NCBI GenBank assembly: GCA_963844395.1
Contig: CAWJNX010000002.1
Coordinates: 62,001-126,000 of the forward strand
Direction of reading: 5' to 3'
Origin: VRUE01 sp963844395
GTDB taxonomy: Bacteria > Actinomycetota > Thermoleophilia > Solirubrobacterales > 70-9
Length of the DNA: 64,000 bases
In this document: one piece after another, positions 39,236 through 49,300 of the stretch
How positions within the stretch are numbered: position 1 is the stretch's first letter
Layout of the letters: each line of letters opens with the position of its first letter
Translations under genes and position numbers: made by a program
Notes under the pieces: model-generated
What the model was told of the DNA's origin: nothing
The model's input: the letters and a program-made list of their open reading frames with translations, nothing else
The model's database searches: none

Positions 39236-42200
39236 TCACTGGCCCGGCGCCACCTCGCTGTAGGAGTCGCCGGTGCGGGCGGCGTCTATGTAGAGACGCG
39301 AGGGAAGGTCTTCGGCCCAGGGGCCGCGGTAGCTGCCGAACTGCCAGGTGACGCTCGTCGCGTGCTGGTCGGGGGCGCCCCTCCAGAACAGGCTCGGCGT
39401 CGAGACCGGCGTCGTTTCGTTGCCCAGCACCTGTTTGCCGTCCAGCCAGAGCTCCCAGACCGAGTCGCCCGGCCCGCCGGGAAGGTGGGTCCACCTGACG
39501 TGCCAGACGAAGTCATACCAGCGCTCGCGCTGGAGAGGAGCCACGACATAGGTGTGCACGCCGTTGACGGGCCCGTTGCATTCGGCGTCGATCTCTCCAC
39601 CCGCGAAGTTGGCAGTCAAATAATCGCCGGCCACGGGCGTCGCCGTTTTGGTCTCGCCGGGGTTGGTGTGCTCTCCCGCCTCGAAGTACTTCGCCGAGAG
39701 ACTACCTGGCACGCCGATGGCTTTCGAGGAGGGGCAGCCCACTTCTTCCGAGCCCCCGCCGTGGAACTGGACGATGGTGTTCCATTGCGCCGGCTTGACC
39801 GATTCGACCCCCGGATTGGAACCGATCCTCAGCGGCACGCTCGTCGCCGGGGAGGGTGAGGCCGAGGTGGTGCTCTGCAGTTCGCCGTTGACATAGAGAC
39901 GGATCTGGCTGCCGTCGAATGCGAAGGCCAGATGCGACCAGCTTCCTTTTGGCAGCGTGGATTGGCCCTGCACACTGACCGAGGTGTTGGCCGTGGAGAT
40001 GATGCCGCCGGGTCCGCCGAGCCACCAGGAGCTCAGCATGTAGCCGTTGGCGGAGCTCGGGTCGTACTTGCCGACGACCGGGCTGAGGAAAGCATGGGAG
40101 TCGGGCCGAACCCAGGCCTCCACGGTGAAGGGCCCGGTCAAATCGAGCGCGGCCAAGTCGGGCACGCTGACTTCGTCATCGGTGCCGTCGAAGTGAAGGG
40201 CCGATCCGAATTTCCCGAGCGACGTCCACGACGCGCCGGAGATCGTGCCGTTGTGTTTCCCCGACGCGTCGAGCGCGGTCGTACCTTTGCCCTCGTTGAA
40301 GGCGTAGGCGGCGAGCGGGGAAGGCGACTGGCCGTAGCTGCCGTCGCGATCGGCGGCGACCTGGCCTGCCGACAGCGACGCGTTGTATATCCGCACCTCG
40401 TCGATGGTCCCTTCGAAGTGGGTTGCGGCGGATTCGGCTCGCGGCACGCGGTAGTCGCTCGGCAGGTAGGCGGAGAGCCCGTGCCAGGTCTCCCTGCCGA
40501 AGTATCCTCCCGCGGCTCGGATATCCGGCGGGCGGGCCTCGACCCGCCTGATGCCGGCGGTATCGGCCTGAGCCGGGTCAACCTCGACCAGCAGCGATTT
40601 CGCTCCCTCCCTCGCCTCCTCGGCAGTGGCGCTGAGGAAGCCCGCGAACTCGAACTCGAAGACGGAGTCCAGTCCATCGGCGTCGAGCCCACTCTCAAAG
40701 CCCTCCTCGATCGGAGCGGTGGGTTTGTAGCGGGTGACGTAGAGGTTGGCGGCCTGCACCGCCATGCTGTTTTCGACGGCGGTGCTGCCCGGCCGGACGA
40801 CGAGGTTCACGTACCGCAGCGCGTTCTCGGCTCTGGGGGCAAGGTAGGTGCCCTCCTTGATCGAGGTGTGGGTCTGGGCGTCGGCCGGGACGACGTCGCC
40901 GCTGAACGCTCCCACAGCCTCGCCGGAGGTCGCGGTCGCCGTTTCGGCGACGATCAACTTGGTCAGCAGCTGCGCCTTCTGGCCGGCGGCCAGGCTGCCG
41001 GTGATCAGACCGCGAGCCCGGATCGCTTCACCCTTCCACATGCCGCCATAGAGAGCGACGCTGGCGACCACCCGCGGCTGCGGCGCGCTTCCCGGCGAAT
41101 ACGGGATCGAGGAGACGTCAGGGGTGAGGTCCGTGCGTTCATCGACGACGGTTCCCGCACGAAGCGGGGCGGTGGGTTCGCCAGGGCTCGGGTCGTGGCG
41201 GAGGACGTCGAGCTTCGTGCCGGCGGCGGCGATCGTCAACGACGATGGCGTGCCGGAGACCGGCAAGGCGCGCACCAAGAGGTTGAGGTAGGGCTTGCCC
41301 GGGTCGCTGATCTTCAACTGGTTCGCGTGGACAATGCGGGCAGAGGGCATGTTCGGGGTGAGCTGATCGGCGATCAGCGGTGAGGCGGTCGAGCCACCGT
41401 TCGAAGGGGCCGTGGTGCGGGTGATCTTGGACTCGAGCCTGACCGTGGCGGCGCTCGGGCTGTGAACCTCGATCTGGGAGGCGATGTAGACAACGTCGTC
41501 ATAGGAGAGCGCGCCGACCTTTCGAGTCATCACGCGCTGCCAGGTTGAGTTGACCGGGATCGAGCTGAGGATTTCGGGCAGCGGGTCCAGTTGCGGCTGG
41601 AGGCGGTGGGTCGGCTGGGACATCGGTCCGAGCGCAGGGGTGGAGCGAATCGCCGCGAGGCTGCCGAAGTTGGGCTGGACGACGAGGGTGTCCGCTGCGC
41701 CGGGGCTGGCCGACTGCGCCTTGACGACGACCTTCAGGTACTGGGTGCCGAGAGCGGAGTCGGCCCGGTAGGCACCGCTCAGGGGGAAGGTCCAGTGTTT
41801 CATCTCCGGTGTGTGCTCGATCGCGCTCCAGGGGACAACGACCGCGCCGTTGGGGTCGGCGGCATTGGCCCCCAGCACCACCCTGACCGAGTCGGTGACG
41901 GCGTAGGCGTAGTTGTTTGTCAGCTCGAGGTTGGCGCTGGCCCGCAGCACCTCTCCTTTTGCGAGCGAGGGAATCGCGAGCGAATAGACGACGGCTTCTT
42001 GGCTCGGGGCCGACGTTTTGGTGATCGGCACCGTCGAGACCAGCTCCGAGGAGGGGCCGGTGTCGAGCAGGGTCGTGGTGGCCTCGCGCAGCGGCGGCGG
42101 CTCGACGCGCGTGTCCCGATCGGTTTCGATGCGGCTCTGGCTGAGCGCCTCGTCGTAGAGGCGCACCTCGTCGATCAGGCCGTCGAAGTAGGCGCCGACG

Positions 42201-43477
42201 ATCTGGCTGTGGCCGATCTCAAGCGGGGCGGCGGTGGCCGCGGCGGCGATCGCCGTCGCCGTGCCCTGGAGTTTGCCGTCAACGTAGAGGCGCAGGGTGG
42301 TCCCGTCGGAGGTGAAGGCCAGGTGCGACCAGGTGGCGGTCGGCAGGGCGGCGCTGCCCACGGCCCCCGGGGTGTTGCCCGAGGAGTTGGCGACGTAACC
42401 CGACGGTTTGCCGTAGGCCTGCGCGTAGAGGGTGTAGCCGGAGGGGTTGCTCGGGTTCTGGCCCTTGGTCAGCACCGGGCTGAACGAGCCGAGGGCGTCG
42501 GGGCGAACCCAGGCCTCGATCGTGAAGGCGCTGGTGAAGTCCAGCTCGGCGGCGTCGGCGACCGTGACCAGGTCGTTGATGCCGTCGAAGTTCAGGGCCG
42601 AGCCGTATTTGCCGACCGCCTCCCAGGCGGCGCCGGAGATGCTGCCGTTGTGGGGGCCGGCGGAGTCGCCGACGGTGGTGCCGGAGCCCTCGTCGAAGGA
42701 GTAGGCGGCGACGGGGATCTGGTCGAGGCCGACCGCGCTGTCCCGATCGGTCTCGATGCGGCTCTGGCTGAGCGCCTCGTCGTAGAGGCGCACCTCGTCG
42801 ATCAGGCCGTCGAAGTAGGCGCCGACGATCTGGCTGTGGCCGATCTCAAGCGGGGCGGCGGTGGCCGCGGCGGCGATCGCCGTCGCCGTGCCCTGGAGTT
42901 TGCCGTCGACGTAGAGGCGCAGGGTGGTCCCGTCGGAGGTGAAGGCCAGGTGCGACCAGGTGGCGGTCGGCAGGGCGGCGCTGCCCACGGCCCCCGGGGT
43001 GTTGCCCGAGGAGTTGGCGACGTAACCCGACGGTTTGCCGTAGGCCTGCGCGTAGAGGGTGTAGCCGGAGGGGTTGCTCGGGTTCTGGCCCTTGGTCAGC
43101 ACCGGGCTGAACGAGCCGAGGGCGTCGGGGCGAACCCAGGCCTCGATCGTGAAGGCGCTGGTGAAGTCCAGCTCGGCGGCGTCGGCGACCGTGACCAGGT
43201 CGTTGATGCCGTCGAAGTTCAGGGCCGAGCCGTATTTGCCGACCGCCTCCCAGGCGGCGCCGGAGATGCTGCCGTTGTGGGGGCCGGCGGAGTCGCCGAC
43301 GGTGGTGCCGGAGCCCTCGTCGAAGGAGTAGGCGGCGACGGGCTGTGAGGAGGCGAGCGCCGGCGAGCCGGCGAGAAGCGCCAGGGCGAAGGCGATGAGC
43401 AAGGCGGGCGACAGCGTCCTCGCGAAGCGAGCCGGGCGGCTAGCGACCCCGCGCGGCGGCGATGCCGGCGCCCTCAT
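39236..43477 (-). CDS. Giant secreted protein: two LamG domains, beta-rich middle, polysaccharide-lyase-like end with inserted LamG
   Basis: 1413 residues, intact. ATG 43477 overlaps the upstream stop (ATGA). Signal peptide SPALLIAFALALLAGSPALA-S. Residues about 48-250 and 257-460 are near-identical LamG (concanavalin-like) domains (PVAAYSFDEGSGTTVGDSAG...HNGSISGAAW, FTIEAWVRPD, LRLYVDGKLQG, GLIDEVRLYDEALS). A beta-rich region spans about 465-920. The C-terminus resembles heparin-lyase-I-type polysaccharide lyases (WHGLSAYLPSDYRV, WNTIVQFHGGGSEE, RWYDFVWHVRWTHLPGG, VWELWLDGKQV) but is split by a third LamG-like unit at about 1014-1225. Probably binds or cleaves an extracellular glycan. Last of three coupled genes. 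Confidence 0.85.
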   Translation of the reverse strand: MRAPASPPRGVASRPARFARTLSPALLIAFALALLAGSPALASSQPVAAYSFDEGSGTTVGDSAGPHNGSISGAAWEAVGKYGSALNFDGINDLVTVADAAELDFTSAFTIEAWVRPDALGSFSPVLTKGQNPSNPSGYTLYAQAYGKPSGYVANSSGNTPGAVGSAALPTATWSHLAFTSDGTTLRLYVDGKLQGTATAIAAAATAAPLEIGHSQIVGAYFDGLIDEVRLYDEALSQSRIETDRDSAVGLDQIPVAAYSFDEGSGTTVGDSAGPHNGSISGAAWEAVGKYGSALNFDGINDLVTVADAAELDFTSAFTIEAWVRPDALGSFSPVLTKGQNPSNPSGYTLYAQAYGKPSGYVANSSGNTPGAVGSAALPTATWSHLAFTSDGTTLRLYVDGKLQGTATAIAAAATAAPLEIGHSQIVGAYFDGLIDEVRLYDEALSQSRIETDRDTRVEPPPLREATTTLLDTGPSSELVSTVPITKTSAPSQEAVVYSLAIPSLAKGEVLRASANLELTNNYAYAVTDSVRVVLGANAADPNGAVVVPWSAIEHTPEMKHWTFPLSGAYRADSALGTQYLKVVVKAQSASPGAADTLVVQPNFGSLAAIRSTPALGPMSQPTHRLQPQLDPLPEILSSIPVNSTWQRVMTRKVGALSYDDVVYIASQIEVHSPSAATVRLESKITRTTAPSNGGSTASPLIADQLTPNMPSARIVHANQLKISDPGKPYLNLLVRALPVSGTPSSLTIAAAGTKLDVLRHDPSPGEPTAPLRAGTVVDERTDLTPDVSSIPYSPGSAPQPRVVASVALYGGMWKGEAIRARGLITGSLAAGQKAQLLTKLIVAETATATSGEAVGAFSGDVVPADAQTHTSIKEGTYLAPRAENALRYVNLVVRPGSTAVENSMAVQAANLYVTRYKPTAPIEEGFESGLDADGLDSVFEFEFAGFLSATAEEAREGAKSLLVEVDPAQADTAGIRRVEARPPDIRAAGGYFGRETWHGLSAYLPSDYRVPRAESAATHFEGTIDEVRIYNASLSAGQVAADRDGSYGQSPSPLAAYAFNEGKGTTALDASGKHNGTISGASWTSLGKFGSALHFDGTDDEVSVPDLAALDLTGPFTVEAWVRPDSHAFLSPVVGKYDPSSANGYMLSSWWLGGPGGIISTANTSVSVQGQSTLPKGSWSHLAFAFDGSQIRLYVNGELQSTTSASPSPATSVPLRIGSNPGVESVKPAQWNTIVQFHGGGSEEVGCPSSKAIGVPGSLSAKYFEAGEHTNPGETKTATPVAGDYLTANFAGGEIDAECNGPVNGVHTYVVAPLQRERWYDFVWHVRWTHLPGGPGDSVWELWLDGKQVLGNETTPVSTPSLFWRGAPDQHATSVTWQFGSYRGPWAEDLPSRLYIDAARTGDSYSEVAPGQ
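39801..40436 (-). repeat. Circularly permuted LamG unit inserted in the lyase-like domain, flanked by CGAATC
   Basis: The 630-base insert starts with the end of a LamG domain (HFEGTIDEVRIYNASLSAGQ) and finishes with the beginning and middle of one (LAAYAFNEGKGTTALDASG ... FTVEAWVRPD ... LRIGSNPG). Both junctions carry CGAATC (40431-40436 and 39801-39806 on the minus strand). The unit is in frame (210 codons), nearly the same length as the 627-base period of the N-terminal LamG pair. Confidence 0.7.
42114..43341 (-). repeat. Tandem near-identical 601-bp LamG repeat (period 627)
   Basis: Bases 42114-42714 and 42741-43341 are almost identical (one visible difference is TCAACG versus TCGACG in the YVDGKL codons). 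Each encodes a full LamG domain. The spacing of 627 keeps the frame. Such identity implies recent duplication or gene conversion. Confidence 0.9.
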
Positions 43478-46377
43478 CGGCCACTCCTCAGGTTGGGCTT
43501 GCGGTCGCGCTTCTTGCCCCGCTTGCCTTGCTTGGCGCAGCTCGCCAGCAGCGGCGGCCGCTGCTCGCTGGCCTTGCCGTTTTGGCCGCCGAGCTCGACT
43601 CTCGCCCGGCTTGGCCTGCGCTGGGCGCAGAGGTTGCGCGAGTTGACTATCAGGCCCTTCCTGCCGCCCTGCATGCGGACCACGACCTTGGAGACCGGGG
43701 CGTCGGGGATCGCCGGGAAGCTGGCCCTGATCGCGCCGCCGACCGAGTCGATGCGGGCCGCGGCCTCGATCTCGACGAGGCCGCGCAGGGCGAAGACCAG
43801 GTCGGGCAGCTCGTTGTCGGAGGAGCGCAGGTAGGCGGGGCCGCGCAGCGGCTCCTCCAGCAGCGGCGTGAAGGCGGTGACCGTGCCGTAGATCGAGGCC
43901 GGCGGGCAGCTGTCGGCGGCGAACTGCACGCGGGTGCAGATCGTGCGGATGTGGGCCTGCTCGAGGAAGGCCGAGCGCGGCAGCTTGACCACGGCGCGGC
44001 GCAGGTTGGCGTCGCCGGGGCGGGCGCGCAAGACGGCTTGGAAGGCGGGGTGGGCGCCGCGTCCGGTGCCGCCCCTGAGGCGCAGGGCGAGGCGGGGCTT
44101 GAAGGCAAGACCCGCGCAGCCGGCCGCCTGGAAGCGGGCCGAGAGCGAGACGGGCGCGTCGTCGAGGGGCGCCAGCAGGCTGCCGCCGCCGAACAGGGTC
44201 GCCCTGGTGGAGGACGCCTTGCAGGAGGTCGGGTTCAAGACGAACTTGTCGCGGTCGACGTTCACCCGCAGGTCCCTGAGCTTCAGCGGGATGCCTTTGA
44301 GGACGTGGGGGATCGGGTCCGATCTGGAGCCGTCAACCTGCACTTCGGCGGTCACCGGGTCGAGGTCAAGCGCCTGGCGCACGACCACGGTGCCGACGTC
44401 GAAGGGGCCGGCGACCGCGGGGGTGATCGCGACCACGCTGAGCGGGGCGCCGGCGAAGGGGCCGGCCAGGTAGAGGCGGCCGGGGACGTAGGTGAGCTTG
44501 GCGCCGACCCCGGCTCCGGCCAGGGTGTCGCCGATCTCCGAATTCGAAGGGCAGCTCGGGGAGCGCAGCTCGGCGCGGCCGCTCTTGGCCTCGGCGGCGG
44601 CGATCTGGGCCTCGCCGCATTTGGCCACCCCGGCCAGCTTGCCGGTGACCCCGGGCGGCAGGATCGCGTCGAAGCGGGTCATGTCCTGGTCGCCGTCGCG
44701 GCGGGTCAGCCGCATCGTGAAGGGGGTGTGGGAGCCGGCGTGGTTGTTGAGGGAGCCGGCCTCGAAGCCCGGTGCGAAGGGCGGGCGGCCCGCCGGCGGG
44801 CAGGGCCCGCCGCCGACGCCGCGCTCGATCTCGAAGGAGGCGCCGGTCGGGTAGGGGGAGTCGGGGTTGGCCCAGGGGGTGAGGAGGGCCTCGACCCGGT
44901 GGGCGCCGCAGGCCGGCGGGGTGATCAGCGGGCTGCCGGCGCCTTCGTGGAAGCGGAAGTGGAAGTCCGAGAAGGGCAGCTGGGGGGTCTCGTGGCCCGG
45001 TTCGCCGAAGGTGGTGATCAGGCGACCGGCGCCCGGTCCGGCCCCTTCCTTGCCGGCGCCGGGCTGGGGCTCGACCTTGCCGGGCAGCTTGACCAGCAGG
45101 CCGAGGCGCGGCTCGCGCAGGACCATGTAGAGGGCAAGGAGGGAGTCGAAGGGGTTCTCCGCGGCGGCGGTGGAGGGGTCCTCGGGGGTGGCGAGGAAGA
45201 CCTCGCCCCGCACCACCTCGCCCTCAAGCAGCGGCGTCTTGACTTCGACCGTGCCGAGCTTGGAGGCCTGCGGGCAGCCCTGGCCGGGGGTCGAGGCGAG
45301 CGTCTCGGCTTCGTATTGGGCCGGCGAGCAGGTCTGGAGCCCGGCGGCGACCGAGGGGTTGGCCGTCATCCCCTCGGGCAGGGTGACGACCGCCTTGCGC
45401 AGGTCTGAGTCGGCGGCTTCGCCGGTCCCGGTCAGGGCCGGGTCATCGATCTCGATCGCGAAGTCCAGGCCGGTCGCCGACTCCGCCGAGGCGCTGCTGG
45501 GCCGGGCGGAGACGCGCGGCTCGAAGCCGATTTTCTCGCAGCCGAGCATGCCGGGTATCTGGTCCTCGGCCGACGCCCAGCTCTCGGGGTCCCCCCAGGG
45601 GCGGGCCGCGAAGCCGAAGGAGAGCGGCCCGCCGCAGCTGCGCGGCATCGTGATCAGCGCCCGTTCGGGCAGGGCGGCGGGGCATTTGACCCCGGCGCCC
45701 TCCCGCGCGCAGTTGCCGCGGTCTTCGTCGTGGGTCGGGCTGGCCGGGAAGCCCCACAGCGTCGTCGAGGAGGCGTAGAAGTTTTCCTGCTGGGTGATGT
45801 TGGCAATCGAGGCGTAGCCGTTGTATGGGGGGGTGGGGCGGATCGCGGCGTCAACCGTGACCCGGAGGCCGGCGACCAGGAAGCCGAAGCGAAAGAGCTT
45901 GCCGGGGACGGGGACGAGGTTGTAGACGGGGAGCTCGGCGAAGGGGTTGGGGGCTTCGTTGCCGATCGTCACCTGGGTCAGGCCGATCGCCGCGGCATCG
46001 GGGCAGGCCGGGAAGCCGCCGTTTTCGGTGAGGAAGTCGGCCGCCGAGCAGCGCGGGGTGGCGGTCGGGAAGAGGACGAGGCCCGGCGGCACGTCAACGA
46101 CCAGGTCCTTGGCTTCGTCAACCGGCACCTCGTTGCCGGTCTCGGGGTCGATCTCGGTGTTGAAGGCGAGGTCGGTGGTGAAGGCGTCGGGGTGCCCGCC
46201 GGCCTGGGAGAACTGGGCGCCTTCCTTGCTGAAGTTGACCTCCACCTCGCAGAAGTCGAAGCTGGGCGGGGTGGCCACGCACTCGCCGGGCTCGGCGGCG
46301 AGCGCGGGAGCGGCTGAAAGCAGCAGTGCGGTTGCGGCGATCGCCGCCAGGGCGCCGATCTGCTCGAGGCGGGTCAT
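43474..46377 (-). CDS. Large secreted repeat protein (unknown function)
   Basis: 967 residues, ATG 46377 overlapping the upstream stop (ATGA). Signal peptide LGALAAIAATALLLSAAPAL-A. The mature chain repeats a beta-domain unit with the pattern VVxLPEGMTANPSVAAGLQT-CSPAQYE...CPxxSxIGTV...TPLLxGxxxGxxYL (seen around residues 90, 330, 560 and 830), with paired cysteines in each. The C-terminal 40 residues are Lys/Arg-rich (GKRGKKRDRKPNLRSGR), perhaps binding anionic wall polymer. This architecture is common among Solirubrobacterales secreted proteins. Middle gene of a coupled trio. Confidence 0.8.
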   Translation of the reverse strand: MTRLEQIGALAAIAATALLLSAAPALAAEPGECVATPPSFDFCEVEVNFSKEGAQFSQAGGHPDAFTTDLAFNTEIDPETGNEVPVDEAKDLVVDVPPGLVLFPTATPRCSAADFLTENGGFPACPDAAAIGLTQVTIGNEAPNPFAELPVYNLVPVPGKLFRFGFLVAGLRVTVDAAIRPTPPYNGYASIANITQQENFYASSTTLWGFPASPTHDEDRGNCAREGAGVKCPAALPERALITMPRSCGGPLSFGFAARPWGDPESWASAEDQIPGMLGCEKIGFEPRVSARPSSASAESATGLDFAIEIDDPALTGTGEAADSDLRKAVVTLPEGMTANPSVAAGLQTCSPAQYEAETLASTPGQGCPQASKLGTVEVKTPLLEGEVVRGEVFLATPEDPSTAAAENPFDSLLALYMVLREPRLGLLVKLPGKVEPQPGAGKEGAGPGAGRLITTFGEPGHETPQLPFSDFHFRFHEGAGSPLITPPACGAHRVEALLTPWANPDSPYPTGASFEIERGVGGGPCPPAGRPPFAPGFEAGSLNNHAGSHTPFTMRLTRRDGDQDMTRFDAILPPGVTGKLAGVAKCGEAQIAAAEAKSGRAELRSPSCPSNSEIGDTLAGAGVGAKLTYVPGRLYLAGPFAGAPLSVVAITPAVAGPFDVGTVVVRQALDLDPVTAEVQVDGSRSDPIPHVLKGIPLKLRDLRVNVDRDKFVLNPTSCKASSTRATLFGGGSLLAPLDDAPVSLSARFQAAGCAGLAFKPRLALRLRGGTGRGAHPAFQAVLRARPGDANLRRAVVKLPRSAFLEQAHIRTICTRVQFAADSCPPASIYGTVTAFTPLLEEPLRGPAYLRSSDNELPDLVFALRGLVEIEAAARIDSVGGAIRASFPAIPDAPVSKVVVRMQGGRKGLIVNSRNLCAQRRPSRARVELGGQNGKASEQRPPLLASCAKQGKRGKKRDRKPNLRSGR

Positions 46378-49300
46378 CGCGATCCTCCGGCTTGGCTTTG
46401 GCAGCGCCTGGCCTGGCGGCGCAGGGCTTTGGCTCGTTTGGCGTTGGCGGCGGCGCGGCGGCGCAGCGCTTTGACCTGGCCGGGGGACTCGGCCCGCCTT
46501 GGCACTTTGCGCAGGCGGCGCGTGGCGGCCCGCAGTCGGTTGGCGCGCCTGCGCAATGCCTCGCAGTCGGCCTCGTTGGCTTCGTCGCCTCGGTAGGCGC
46601 TCGAGCCCGGCGTCGGCGGGTCGGGCGCCGTTACCGGCGGCTGGCAATTCCCCCCTTCGCATCCCGGCGGAGGGCCGGGCGGCGGCGGGAAGCCGCCGCC
46701 GATCCGGGCGTCGTAGATGTCGCGCTGGCCGGGGTCCTGGCCGACCAGGCTCTGCTGGGTCTTGAAGAAGACGTCCGATCCGTCGGCCGAGGCGTCGGTG
46801 AAGTCGGAGTCGCTTTCGTCCTTGCCGGTGGAGATCAGGCTGAGGCAGCCCCCCGCGCCGGAGGCGCCCGCGACGAACAGCTCGGCGCCCCGCGACTCGC
46901 AGTCCTCCTGGCCGGTCCCGTCCTGCCATTCGTAGACGTCCTGGCGAGCGTTGGTGTCGCGCAGGACCAGCGCCTCGAAGCTCTCGAAGAAGAGGCGCTC
47001 GCCGTCGTCTGAGAGGGCGCGGGGGGCGTAGAGGGAGTAGGGCCAGGTAGGAATCTTCGCTGCGGCCCAGTAGGGATGTAGTTCAACGCCAATGTCCCGC
47101 CCCGCCGGCCGCGCCCCCGAGCGGTTGCAGGAGGGGCAGACGAGCTCCCCGCTCGCGGCGTCGTATAGGTAGACCTCCGCGTCGGCCTCGCCGCTGTTGG
47201 CGTCGGTGTTGTCGAGCCCGCCCACCTCTTCGGCCAGCGCCTTGCTGTTCGACATGAAGGCGGCGTGGGTGCCGTCCGGGGTGACGCGGGCGTTGTGCCT
47301 GATCGGCATCCCATGGCCCGGCGATGGCGCATCCGTCGTGTCGCCGGCGTCGATATCCGACAGGGCGACGACAAAGCTGAAGTCGCCCGCCTCGAGGAGG
47401 TAGAGGTTGTGCTTGCCGATTTCACCCTCCCCCGCCCCGTCGAGGTCGGCGTCGGAGATCAGGTAGACGCGCTCGAGGTTCGCGCTCTGCCCCAGCAGCC
47501 CCGTCACCGAGCCGGCGATCGGGGTCGCGGCTTCGGCTATCGCGTCGTATTGATAGAGGGTGGCGTCGCCGGTTTGCAGAGCGCCGATCGTGAAGAGGGC
47601 CTTGGAGCCGTCGCTCGCTGCGGCCCAGAACTGGGCCGGGTTGGGCGAGACCAGCTCCGAGACCGGGACGCTCGGGCCGCTGCCTCCGCTGCGCAGGTAG
47701 AGGCGGCCATCGCAGGACCAGTAGACGCGCTCGCCGTCGGCGGAGACCGCCGTCGCCAGCCGGTGCCAGCGGCCGCTGTCGAACGAGCCGCTGGCAGAGC
47801 CCGCCGAGCCTTGTTTCGCGCAGGCGGCGCCGCTGGGCAGCACGCTGACCAGCCGCAGCCCCGCTTCCTCCTCCCACTCGTATACCTGGAAGAGCTGGTC
47901 GCCTTCGTTTTTCCCCGGATCGAGCGGCCTCGCGTCGGGCGTCAGCGCGCTGCGCGAGCGGAAGACCGCGTGCGAGCTGTCGTCAGACGCTCCCTGCAGT
48001 TCGGTTCGAAACGGTGCCGTCAGCGGCTCGCAGCTGAGCGCCTCGTAGGCCTCGGTTGCGTTGTCGCGCCGGTAGAGGTTGGGGAAGCCGACCGGGGCGC
48101 AGGGATCAAGTGGGGGTTCGGCTTCGCGCCACATCCAGCTATAGCTCAGGTCGGTCGAGAAGGCCTTGAACAGCGGCGGCCCTTCCGCGTCGGGGCCGTG
48201 CTGCGGCGGGAAGAGGGAGTGGCTCGTCCAGCCTTCTTTGCGGCGGCTGGCCAGGTACTGGTTCATTTCCGGCGCCGCCACCGCGTCGCCGAAGGCCTGG
48301 CGGGCGGTGTAGGTGAGGCCGCGGCCTTCGGGCGGCACGACGGCCGCTGCCTGATCGAGGGCGAGGTCGCGACCGGCCTGGGTGTCCTGACGGGCGTTGA
48401 CGTCAGCCCCCGCTTTATCTACCGGCGAGACCATCTCGTAGGCGCGGCAGGACGGCAGGTGGGCGGAGGAGGTGGCAGTGCGGAACTGCTGGTTGGCGCA
48501 GCCGGTGAAGAGTTGGGATGGCGGCGGGAAGGTCCTGAAGCCGCCGTCGGCGCCCTCTTCGCCGACTTTGCCGCCGACCCCGAAGACCGGGCCGCCGCCG
48601 CTGCTCTGCGCGACGAAGCGGAAGCGGTAGGAGGTGTCGGCCGTAAGCCCGGCCAGCGAGACCGCCGCTTTCACGGGGAGGTCAACGGCGCCGGCGCCCA
48701 AGGCCCCGGGCGGCGCCGGCTGCTCTTCGACGCAGGGAGCTTCCCAGCCGCCGCCTTCGATGCAGGCCGCCGTGCCGTACTGGACGTAGTAGGTGGCGTC
48801 TCCCCAGCGGCGAGGGTTGATCTCGGCCCGCAGCGTGGCGTCGGTCACGCCCACCGCGAGTGCGTACTGGGCGGAGATGTCCGGGGGGTTGGGCGGCGGC
48901 GGGCAGACGAGGTTGCCCTCCGAGTCCTGACGGTCTGGAGGGCCACCGTAGGCGCGAACCGCATTAGGCTGTTGGAAGAGATGGGACAGATAGAGATTGG
49001 CGCCGGTCGAGAAGCAGGCCTGCCCGATTGCCAGCCCCGTCGATTCAATGAATCCCGTAGGGAACCCGTCATCGAGTGGCGCGCAGCTGGCGTCGAATTC
49101 GTGGACCTGGTCAGTGCTCGTGTCATAGACGTAAAGGTGACCATCTGAGTCCGTTGCGATCGCACGGGGCCTCGCCACCCCATTCGCGGTGCACAGAGGA
49201 ACGCCAAGCGGGCTCAACTTGAGGACATTCGGCTTCGAAGTCCCTTCCGCTTCGTCGTACAGCGTGACGAACAGGTCGCCGCTGGGATCCGTCGCGAGCC

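Noticed and set aside
41591..43348. Plus-strand frame with internal repeats opposite the LamG gene
   Set aside because: The repeats only mirror the tandem LamG duplication on the other strand; no protein features.
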